Assembly (NCBI RefSeq): GCF_014654615.1
Contig: NZ_BNBB01000011.1
Location: 1 to 64,000 of the forward strand
Length of the DNA: 64,000 bases
From: Streptosporangium violaceochromogenes
Lineage (GTDB): Bacteria > Actinomycetota > Actinomycetes > Streptosporangiales > Streptosporangiaceae
Direction of reading: 5' to 3'
Made by a program: the position numbers and the translations under genes. The notes beneath the pieces are model-generated. The model saw only the letters and a list, made by a program, of their open reading frames with translations, did no database searches and was not told the origin of the DNA. How positions within the stretch are numbered: position 1 is the stretch's first letter; every line of letters begins with the position of its first letter. Below, in pieces: positions 1 to 6,418 of the stretch.

Positions 1-99
1 GTCCAGGGCCAGGGGAAGGGTGTCGCGGACGGTGCGGGGAAGGGTGCGATCGGCTCCATTGGGGGATGTGGGGGCGGATGGGTGGGCGTGGTCGGTCAC
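1..99 (-). CDS. N-terminus of probable AICE replication initiator (partial, cut by window edge)
   Basis: A GTG start at 99 sits behind a strong AAGGAGG Shine-Dalgarno sequence and overlaps the stop of the upstream small gene as GTGA, so it is translationally coupled to that gene. Only 33 residues are visible: a polar, proline-rich leader (MTDHAHPSAPTSP) and then RTLPRTVRDTLPLALD. In pSAM2-like AICEs the gene after traB and a small ORF is usually the RepSA-type initiator, whose N-terminus has this kind of sequence. The assignment rests mainly on that position because no catalytic motif is in view. Confidence 0.5.
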   Translation of the reverse strand, partial: MTDHAHPSAPTSPNGADRTLPRTVRDTLPLALD

Positions 100-284
100 T
101 GTGCCTCCTTCCTGGGGCGGGGGGTGAGGACGTCGGCGTGCAGCCGGTAGGCGTCGGTGTAGGGGTCCTTGGAGAGGCGGAGGTTGACCAGCAGGAAGCA
201 CGGCGGGGTTTCGGCGTTCTCCAGGTCCAGCAGCCCGGAGGCCCGCAGTTCGGCGAAGGTGCCGTGAACGACGACTCGCATCAC
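96..284 (-). CDS. small AICE-conserved hypothetical protein (62 aa)
   Basis: This is a 62-residue protein of unknown function between traB and the rep-like gene. Its GTG start overlaps the traB stop (GTGA) and its own stop overlaps the next GTG start, so all three are translated as one coupled unit. An ATG directly follows the GTG and could be the real start. The sequence has no membrane segment or recognisable motif. Short unnamed ORFs at this position are common in actinomycete integrative elements. The tight overlaps on both sides are the main evidence that it is a real gene. Confidence 0.65.
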   Translation of the reverse strand: MMRVVVHGTFAELRASGLLDLENAETPPCFLLVNLRLSKDPYTDAYRLHADVLTPRPRKEAQ

Positions 285-1720
285 GCCACCCCCGGCAGCG
301 GGAGCGTGTCGGTGGTGAAGGCGGCGGTCATCGCCTGGATGTCGGTGTCGCAGACGTAGGCGGCCCGCACTCGGATCGGGTCGGGGCTGGTCTCCAGGCG
401 GACGTAGGCGATGCCCGCGCCCCGTTCCGGCTGGGGGGAAATGAGGTCGGCCAGGGCTCCCCGGTCCCGGGCGCCGTCACCCAGGACCATGTCGACCTGT
501 TCCGACTCGTCCAGGCGGAGGGCGATCTTGTCGGGGAACAGGTCGCGGATGGTCAGCACGTCCTTGCGCGGGTCCTGGAGGGCCGCCAGCACCCCGACGC
601 CGACCGCCCGGCCTTGGGTGGTGAGGGTGGCCAGAGCGGCGATGGTGCGCACCCGTAACCCCTTGTCCGGTTGGTAGGCGGTCAGGAACGCCACCTCGTC
701 CACCACGACCAGGACGAACGGGTCCTCAGGCGTGGGGGTGTGGGTGCGTCGGACTCCGGCGAAGCGGGCCGCGCGTTCCTGCATGACCTTCACCGCGGCT
801 TCCAGCAGGGCGACGCAGCCTTCCGGGGTCGCGGCGTACCGGTCGCCGAACAGGCCCCGCCCGAAGGACAGCTCCATGAGCTTGGGGTCCAGCGCCCAGA
901 TCTGGGCCAGTCCGGCGCGGGCGGCGGGCAGCAGGCCCCGGATGGTCGACCAGATGATCGAGCCCTTGCCCGCCCCCGTCGCCCCGGCCACCAGGACGTG
1001 AGTGCCGTGGACTTTGAGCTTCCACGGGGTGCCGTCCTCGCACCGGCCGATCTCCACCGGCCCCACCGACGCCTCCACCGGGACAGGCAGGGCGGGCAGC
1101 GGGGTGGCCAGGGGGTCGCGGCGGGGGAAGGTCAGCAGCAGCCGGCCCGACCGGGCCACCGTCACCCGGCAGGAGGCGGCGCCGAAGCCGTGCGCGAGCT
1201 GCTCGGTCCGCTCGGCCCAGTCGGAGGCGGCTTGGCCGGTCAGGAGTTTGACGGTGACCTGATCGGCCCAGGAGGTGCAGGCCACACCGAGGAGGCGGGG
1301 CAGGTAGTCGCGCCCGCCGAGGTGGCGCCCCAGGCCGGAGACGATCATCACCGGCTGCCAGTGCCGCCGGTAGACCCACGCCAGCCGCCAGAAGGCCAGC
1401 AGCCGCCACCCCGCCAGGCGCAGGAACGAGATCCGATCGACCAGCCCCCAGACGGCCGGGACGGCGACCAGCAGGGCGACGGCGCCGAGCGCCCACGGCC
1501 AGCCGTAGACGGTCCAGATCACCCCGGGCGCCGCGACGGCGGCCGAGGCGACGGGGTGACGCCACAGCGTCCGCATCAGTCCGGCGACCATGCGGCCGGT
1601 GAGGATCAGGATCGTAAGGACGGCCGGGGTGGTGACGACGGCCGGGCGGAACACCACGGCAGTGTCGGGGGTGGTGGAGACGAGACGCTGCGCCTCATCC
1701 CCGGGCAGTTTCTTGAACAT
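281..1720 (-). CDS. TraB/FtsK-SpoIIIE-type DNA translocase of an AICE
   Basis: This is the septal double-stranded DNA translocase that moves actinomycete integrative elements between hyphae. The protein is about 479 aa from the ATG at 1720, which has GGAAGAGGA upstream; a longer reading to 1786 lacks a good ribosome-binding site. Two or more hydrophobic segments lie in the first ~100 residues (VVTTPAVLTILILTG, then ALGAVALLVAVPAVWGLV). The motor follows, with Walker A GATGAGKGS and Walker B FVLVVVDEV. It sits downstream of the pra-like gene and upstream of a coupled small ORF and rep-like gene, the standard AICE order. It looks intact, unlike the integrase relics to the right. Confidence 0.88.
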   Translation of the reverse strand: MFKKLPGDEAQRLVSTTPDTAVVFRPAVVTTPAVLTILILTGRMVAGLMRTLWRHPVASAAVAAPGVIWTVYGWPWALGAVALLVAVPAVWGLVDRISFLRLAGWRLLAFWRLAWVYRRHWQPVMIVSGLGRHLGGRDYLPRLLGVACTSWADQVTVKLLTGQAASDWAERTEQLAHGFGAASCRVTVARSGRLLLTFPRRDPLATPLPALPVPVEASVGPVEIGRCEDGTPWKLKVHGTHVLVAGATGAGKGSIIWSTIRGLLPAARAGLAQIWALDPKLMELSFGRGLFGDRYAATPEGCVALLEAAVKVMQERAARFAGVRRTHTPTPEDPFVLVVVDEVAFLTAYQPDKGLRVRTIAALATLTTQGRAVGVGVLAALQDPRKDVLTIRDLFPDKIALRLDESEQVDMVLGDGARDRGALADLISPQPERGAGIAYVRLETSPDPIRVRAAYVCDTDIQAMTAAFTTDTLPLPGVA

Positions 1721-1811
1721 TAGACTCGGTCCTCTTCCTTGAATGTCGTGTGAGAGGGAGATGTGAGGGGCCGCCGGAAGCTGCAACTTCTGGCGGCCCC
1801 GCCTTGCGTGG

Positions 1812-2261
1812 TCAGGCCGCGAGGTCTTTGCCGGCCGCCTCCTTGGCCGAGGCCGGGGAGGTGGACTTCGCCGAAGTCGTCGCGGTGGTACGGGGTGCGC
1901 GCATGGCGCGGACCTTGATGGAGTAGGCGAGGCGTCCGGCGCCGTTGACGTAGGGGGTGACGGTGACGTGGTCGAACTCGACCGGGGTGAACGGGGAGTC
2001 GGGCAGCGGGGGCGGGGGGACCGGCTGAACGTGGGTGAGGATCTTGACGGCGACGGTCTTGCCGGCGGCCTTGACGGTGGGGTCGGCGTCCATGACGGCG
2101 ACCTGCCACACCGGGTCTCCGGTGGTCTTGTCGCGGGACTGGACGAACCGGCCGCCTGTTGAGGCGTCGAAGTCCTTGACCGGCTCGACCTGTCCGACGA
2201 CGTAGCAGCCGTGCGGGAAGACCTGGTCGAAGGTGACGGGGATGGGTCCTTGCAGAGCCAT
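1812..2261 (-). CDS. pra: AICE replication/integration/excision activator, Pra-like
   Basis: This 149-aa protein begins MALQGPIPVTFDQVFPHG. That opening and the conserved block around FTPVEFDHVTVTPYV match, as far as I can recall, the family annotated as plasmid replication, integration and excision activator (Pra of pSAM2). Pra turns on replication and excision genes of the element. The last ~25 residues are a low-complexity Ala/Thr/Ser/Lys tail. The ATG at 2261 has AGAGGAG upstream. It is expressed from a near-canonical promoter (2314-2342) that carries presumed operators for the neighbouring GntR regulator, matching the known arrangement in which a GntR repressor controls pra. Confidence 0.78.
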   Translation of the reverse strand: MALQGPIPVTFDQVFPHGCYVVGQVEPVKDFDASTGGRFVQSRDKTTGDPVWQVAVMDADPTVKAAGKTVAVKILTHVQPVPPPPLPDSPFTPVEFDHVTVTPYVNGAGRLAYSIKVRAMRAPRTTATTSAKSTSPASAKEAAGKDLAA

Positions 2262-2285
2262 GACGGCGTTCTCCTCTGTTATCTG

Positions 2286-2350
2286 TTAGGCACTTAACCT
2301 GTCATGTGGTTCGAGAATAAGAGAGCCCGCTTGGTAGGTCAAGTACCTAA
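2286..2350 (-). promoter_or_regulatory. pra promoter with paired GntR operators
   Basis: Reading leftward, a TTGACC -35 (2337-2342) and a TATTCT -10 (2314-2319) are separated by 17 bp. Two copies of the 14-mer TTAGG(C/T)ACTT(A/G)ACC in opposite orientation flank it: 2337-2350 (minus strand) overlaps the -35 and 2286-2299 (plus strand) lies just past the expected start site. This is a classic repression layout for the GntR protein encoded immediately upstream. The binding protein itself is inferred. Confidence 0.72.
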
Positions 2351-2358
2351 GCGGGCTC
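2323..2358 (-). terminator. stem-loop after gntR overlapping the pra promoter
   Basis: Ten-base perfect arms GAGCCCGCTT / AAGCGGGCTC enclose a 16-nt loop, and on the minus strand they are followed by the T-rich TCTTATTCT. The stem lies 22 bp after the gntR stop, so it could terminate gntR transcription. It shares bases with the pra -35, spacer and operator, so gntR read-through and pra initiation may interfere with each other. Confidence 0.5.
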
Positions 2359-2379
2359 GTGGGTCACGGTGAGACTCCC

Positions 2380-3111
2380 CTACCCGATCGGGTAGGCGTC
2401 CTCCAGCTCATGCCGGTCGGCCGGAAGCAAAACCTCCGCCACCGCCAATGCCTGGCCGGAGGCGTCCCGGACCGCCCCGTAGACGGCCAGCAGCGGCGTG
2501 TTCCTCGGCATACCGAGCTGTTTGGCCTCCTGGGGGGTGGGCATGCGGGCGGTGATCTGCTCCACCACGTGGTCGAACCGCACCCCCTTACGCCCCTGGA
2601 GGTGATCCCGCAGTCCTTGGGGCAGGGGGGTGGCGCTGGTCAGATCGGTGCCCTCGGTCAGTTCCAGCGGCACCCACACCGAGACGATCTCGGCCGCCTC
2701 CCCGTCCCGGCCCACCAGGCGCCGGCGCAGAAACGCCTTGCCCTTCGGCTCCAGGCCGAGCAGGGCCGCAACCCGGTGAGGGGCGGGCGTGGCGGCGGCC
2801 TCGACGACCTCCCCGGCCGTCTCGCTTTCCGGGGCGGTTAGGTACGCCTGCCCGGGGCGGGGTCGTTCGGCCGTGGCCACGGCGGGGCGTCCGCGCACGA
2901 AGCGGCCCTTGCCCTGCTGGGAGGCGATCCACCCCTGTTCGCGCAGCACTCGCAGGGCGGCGACCACGGTGGGGCGGGAGACGCCGAACTCGCCGATGAG
3001 CTGGGCCTCGCTGGGCAGCAGGGAGCCGGGCGGGTAGGTCCCGGACTCGATGCGCCGTTGCAGCGCCTGGACAAGCTGCGCGTATTTCGGCGGTACGGAC
3101 TCTAGCGACAT
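2380..3111 (-). CDS. GntR-family (HutC/UTRA) transcriptional repressor of the AICE
   Basis: The 243-aa protein has a winged helix-turn-helix at about residues 8-75 (YPPGSLLPSEAQLIGEFGVS, then TVVAALRVLREQGW) and a C-terminal UTRA-type ligand domain. KorSA/TraR-like regulators of this class keep conjugation and replication genes of actinomycete elements silent. It is transcribed toward the pra-like gene, whose promoter carries two inverted copies of one 14-bp element, the probable operator. A UTRA domain suggests a small-molecule inducer, but none can be named from sequence. Confidence 0.85.
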   Translation of the reverse strand: MSLESVPPKYAQLVQALQRRIESGTYPPGSLLPSEAQLIGEFGVSRPTVVAALRVLREQGWIASQQGKGRFVRGRPAVATAERPRPGQAYLTAPESETAGEVVEAAATPAPHRVAALLGLEPKGKAFLRRRLVGRDGEAAEIVSVWVPLELTEGTDLTSATPLPQGLRDHLQGRKGVRFDHVVEQITARMPTPQEAKQLGMPRNTPLLAVYGAVRDASGQALAVAEVLLPADRHELEDAYPIG

Positions 3112-3403
3112 AACGACCGTCCATCACCCAACAGGTTGTTTTACCAAGCTAGAGCGTATCTTGGCTTCCCCCTCATGTCACGCCCCCGCAGACGAGGAGG
3201 GCCGGAGGGAGAAGACAGGAGGAGAGGGGAGGGGAGAGGGGGTGGTCCCGGCAGGCAGGGCCCGGGGGGGAAGGACATGCGATACCGGGGGCCGCATGGT
3301 GGGCTTCAACTGCCTGCCGGGACGATGGGAGGCGCGGCGGGGCGGGGGCAACACTCCCCGGCCCCCTCCAGTACCGAGGGGAACCCCACCCCGCCGCGCC
3401 GGT

Positions 3404-3712
3404 CTACCGGCCGACGTGGGCGGCCAGGATCTGGGCGGCGCCTTCCAGGTCGCTCACCGGGTGGCGCCGCTCGGCGGACTGCCAGGAGAAGTAGGCGCCG
3501 CCGTAGCCGACGAACACCCACACCGGCCACCCCACCCCGGCCGGGACGATCATCAACGCCGTGCCGTTGTCACGCAGCTCGGCCCGCACCCCCCGCCGCA
3601 GCAGCGCATCCTGCAGCAGCGCGAGCAAGAGGGCTTCGCTCTGCTGTTCCTGGGGCTGTTCGTCGGGGGCGGTCTGCGGGGGAACAGTAGGGGTTGGGGG
3701 AGGTGGGATCAC
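3404..3712 (-). CDS. AICE-associated hypothetical protein (102 aa)
   Basis: The preferred start is GTG at 3712, with AAAGGAG five bases upstream and a four-base GTGA overlap with the preceding small Cys-rich gene. A longer reading to 3850 has no such support. The N-terminus is Pro/Gln-rich (IPPPPTPTVPPQTAPDEQPQ). It is followed by a compact predicted alpha/beta domain with WPVWVFVGYGGAYFSW and a C-terminal helix. No enzyme motif is visible. It is probably co-transcribed with the 64-aa gene as an accessory unit of the integrative element; function unknown. Confidence 0.65.
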   Translation of the reverse strand: MIPPPPTPTVPPQTAPDEQPQEQQSEALLLALLQDALLRRGVRAELRDNGTALMIVPAGVGWPVWVFVGYGGAYFSWQSAERRHPVSDLEGAAQILAAHVGR

Positions 3713-3903
3713 CTCGCGCTCCTTTCGGCCCGGCCGCTTGCGAGGCAGTCGAGACATTCCTGATCTCCGTACGTCTGGGGGTCCCCGCCGCTCTCGCCGA
3801 TGAGGAGAGCACGGCAGGAACGGCGCACTTTGCCTCCCCGCCCCCGGCACGAGGGGCAGGGCACTTCTTCGCTGGACGTCTGTGGCCGGGTCACCGTCGC
3901 CAT
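3709..3903 (-). CDS. small Cys-rich zinc-ribbon-like protein (64 aa)
   Basis: The protein contains CPSC near residue 16 and CLDC near residue 51, a spacing compatible with a zinc ribbon in which the middle segment is looped out. It is coupled to the downstream 102-aa gene by a GTGA overlap. The ATG at 3903 abuts its GAGGAG, so the GTG at 3894, nine bases downstream, may be the real start. It is transcribed divergently from the XRE-Nudix-like gene at 4062. Small Cys-rich proteins like this are frequent in AICEs; no function is assigned. Confidence 0.6.
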   Translation of the reverse strand: MATVTRPQTSSEEVPCPSCRGRGGKVRRSCRALLIGESGGDPQTYGDQECLDCLASGRAERSAR

Positions 3904-4061
3904 CTCCTCGAATTCACTCCGCGCTCCCTACGGCGGAAGGCGGGCTGACGTACCGTGGTTGCTTGATGACAAGTCCACCGGCAATCGGAGCGCGACGGGA
4001 CCCCTGCACAGTCCCCTCTCCGCTCCCCTCTTGACTCCCCCCGCCGAGAGGAAAGTGATAG

Positions 4062-5711
4062 ATGCCCAAGAAGGCACCGAACGCCCTGCTACGGGCATGG
4101 CGCAACACCAACAGCCTCACCCGGCTTGAGGTGGCCGACCAGGTCAACGCCACCCCGACCGGTGTCTCCGAACGCCTTGCCTGTGACGAGGAACGAGTCC
4201 GCCGGTGGGAGACCGGAGAGGTCAGATGGCCCAGTACCTTCTACCGTCTGGCCCTCACTCAGCTCACCGGCCTGACTCCTGAACAGCTCGGCTTCTCCCG
4301 CCCCGTACGCGACCAGCCCGTCACAACACCTACAGTCCCGGCCGATGCTCCCCAGGCTTCTCAGGCTCCCGGCCACGCGGGCGGTGCCGACCGGGCAGTG
4401 GAGGAGGCCGAACTACGGCTCGCCACCGATCAGCACATCACCGCCGCCCTGGACTGGCTTGACCGGCAGGCCGGATGGGAGCCCGGCAACAGCCGGCGAA
4501 AAGTCGCCTCCCGCCTGGTCGGCCTGGACTCCCGGCGGCTGCGCGACCACGCTCAGGCCCGAAGCCGCATCGGGCGCGACCAGATCGCCGAAGCCCTCAC
4601 CGCCTACTACGCCCCCGCAGCCGGTGACGCCGAACTGCGCACCCACCGGGTCCGCGGTGACGGCGACCTGATCACAACCAGCCTCGCGACGAAACCGAAC
4701 TGGCTCGGCCTGGACTTTCCGCTGGGAACCGGTGCCGACGACTTCACCCTCACCGAGACGACCGGCCCCGCCGTGCCCATGGACCAGCCGCACACTGAGG
4801 CCGCCGTCACGGCGCTGGCGGAGTCGCTCACCGCCGGCAGGCGCATCGTCAACGCCCCGCTGTACCGGATGACCACAATCGACATCGGCGCCGGACGGCT
4901 CGGCGGCGGTTTCGGCATCTCCGAGTTCGTCCACTACGCCCTGACCATGGACCTGTTGGAGAAGGAACTCCTGGACGCACTGGCCGACGGCCGCCCGATC
5001 CGCCCCGGCGAGCTTCCGCTTCGTGACCACTACCTGCCCGACCTGGAAACCGTGGCCAACCCCGCCGGACGGCTGTGCGCCGGAGGCCCCCTGGCCCTGT
5101 GCGCGATCGCCCGCCCCGGAGTCAGAGCCCGCAAAGGACGCCCGGACTACCTCATCCTGGTTCAGGAACGCTCCGGCAACGTCCTTAACGCCGCCCGGAA
5201 ACTCGCCGTCATCCCCAAGGCGTTCCACGGGCCGATGGCCGACTTCGGCGAGGACGTCTCCATCCCGGCGACCATCGAACGCGAGATGGAAGAGGAACTC
5301 TTCGGCCGCGACGAGGTCGACTCCACCTTCGGTAATCAGCGCCACGCCGACCCGATGCACCCCAGCCGATTGTCCGAACCCATGGCCTGGCTGACACAGC
5401 ACCCGGATCATTGGCGGATGGAATGCACCGGGTTCGGGTTCAACCTCGTCAGCGGCAACTTCGAGTTCGCCTCACTCCTCGTCATCGACGACGAGGAGTG
5501 GTGGACCCGCTTCGGCGGCCACATCGCGGCCAACTGGGAATCCAGCGGCCTACGACGCTACTCCACCCTCGATGCCCACCTCATCGCCGCACTGATGCGC
5601 GATCCCGCCTGGAGCAACGAAGGACTGTTCGCCCTCTCCGAGGGCCTGCGGCGGCTCAGCCGCACCGGCGGCGACCGCGTCGACCTCCCGGCCATCGAAG
5701 TGGAGCTGTGA
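4062..5711 (+). CDS. XRE-type HTH protein with C-terminal Nudix-like domain
   Basis: This 549-aa protein has a lambda-repressor-like HTH at about residues 10-80 (LTRLEVADQVNATPTGVSER, then VRRWETGEVRWP), a linker of roughly 30 residues and a long C-terminal region. The latter contains REMEEEL within a Nudix-like context around residue 405, but the full G-x5-E-x7-REUxEExGU box is not met. Such proteins combine DNA binding with a possibly catalytically altered nucleotide-binding domain. The ATG has GAGAGGAAA upstream. The cupin gene begins four bases after its stop, so the two form an operon. Whether the Nudix-like part hydrolyses or only senses a nucleotide is unknown. Confidence 0.7.
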   Translation: MPKKAPNALLRAWRNTNSLTRLEVADQVNATPTGVSERLACDEERVRRWETGEVRWPSTFYRLALTQLTGLTPEQLGFSRPVRDQPVTTPTVPADAPQASQAPGHAGGADRAVEEAELRLATDQHITAALDWLDRQAGWEPGNSRRKVASRLVGLDSRRLRDHAQARSRIGRDQIAEALTAYYAPAAGDAELRTHRVRGDGDLITTSLATKPNWLGLDFPLGTGADDFTLTETTGPAVPMDQPHTEAAVTALAESLTAGRRIVNAPLYRMTTIDIGAGRLGGGFGISEFVHYALTMDLLEKELLDALADGRPIRPGELPLRDHYLPDLETVANPAGRLCAGGPLALCAIARPGVRARKGRPDYLILVQERSGNVLNAARKLAVIPKAFHGPMADFGEDVSIPATIEREMEEELFGRDEVDSTFGNQRHADPMHPSRLSEPMAWLTQHPDHWRMECTGFGFNLVSGNFEFASLLVIDDEEWWTRFGGHIAANWESSGLRRYSTLDAHLIAALMRDPAWSNEGLFALSEGLRRLSRTGGDRVDLPAIEVEL

Positions 5712-5715
5712 AACC

Positions 5716-6075
5716 GTGGCCGACAACTGGTACACCGGCAACGCGACCGACGACGCCGACCAACACCGCGGCTGGCTCATGGGCCACTTCATCGACCCGC
5801 AGGCCGGAGGCGTCCGCTCCACCGACGCCCTCGAAGTGAAATGGGGCATCCACCCCGCCGGACAGCAACGCCCCGAATGGACCGCCGACGACCAGCGCAC
5901 TACCCTTCTCCTGCTGATCCAGGGCCGCTTCCGCCTCGACCTCACCCTGGGCAGCACCACTCTGGAACGCCAAGGCGACTACGTCGTGTGGGGCCCCGGC
6001 ATCGACCACTCCTGGCAGGCCGAGCAAGACTCCACCGTCCTGACCATCCGCTGGCCCTCCATACCATCCGCGTAG
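5716..6075 (+). CDS. small cupin-fold protein (119 aa)
   Basis: This GTG-started 119-aa protein begins four bases after the XRE-Nudix-like stop, so the two should be co-expressed. The middle and C-terminal part reads as a single beta-barrel: LLLLIQGRFRLDLTLGS, a turn (GDYVVWGPGIDHSWQAEQDS) and a closing strand (TVLTIRW), typical of a conserved-barrel cupin. Only one histidine (DHSW) is in the usual metal-binding region, so metal binding is doubtful. It may sense a ligand with its operon partner. The exact role is unknown. Confidence 0.65.
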   Translation: MADNWYTGNATDDADQHRGWLMGHFIDPQAGGVRSTDALEVKWGIHPAGQQRPEWTADDQRTTLLLLIQGRFRLDLTLGSTTLERQGDYVVWGPGIDHSWQAEQDSTVLTIRWPSIPSA

Positions 6076-6418
6076 AGCGACCGACCGGCACCCAAACGCA
6101 ACGGCTTACACTGCCGAATTGTTCTCATGGGTATCAAGCGCGGCGGCGCGGCGCGCCGCCGCACGGCCCGCCGCCCGAACGCCGCCCGAGCGTGCGGCGT
6201 GGGCGCCGGTCTCGGCCGGCGGCGGGACCACGGGCCGCCCACCGCACCACCTGCTCGCCGCACTCGCCTGTCAGCCGCCGCACTGGGGCCATGCCGCCGC
6301 CTGGGGTGAAAACGATAGGGCAGTCGATAGTTTTCTTCTCAGGGTGCCCGACGATCGCGTCGGCGGCCACTCCGGACCGACTTGATGCACCCCGCCCATC
6401 GGATATCTCAGCCCCGGC
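6076..6418. other. intergenic between convergent genes, with a GC-rich palindrome
   Basis: No convincing gene is present on either strand. The notable element is a nearly uninterrupted palindrome at 6141-6161 (ten-base arms CGGCGGCGCG / CGCGCCGCCG around one base). It could act as a bidirectional terminator-like hairpin between the cupin operon and the NLR gene, although neither side has a T-run. Confidence 0.45.
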
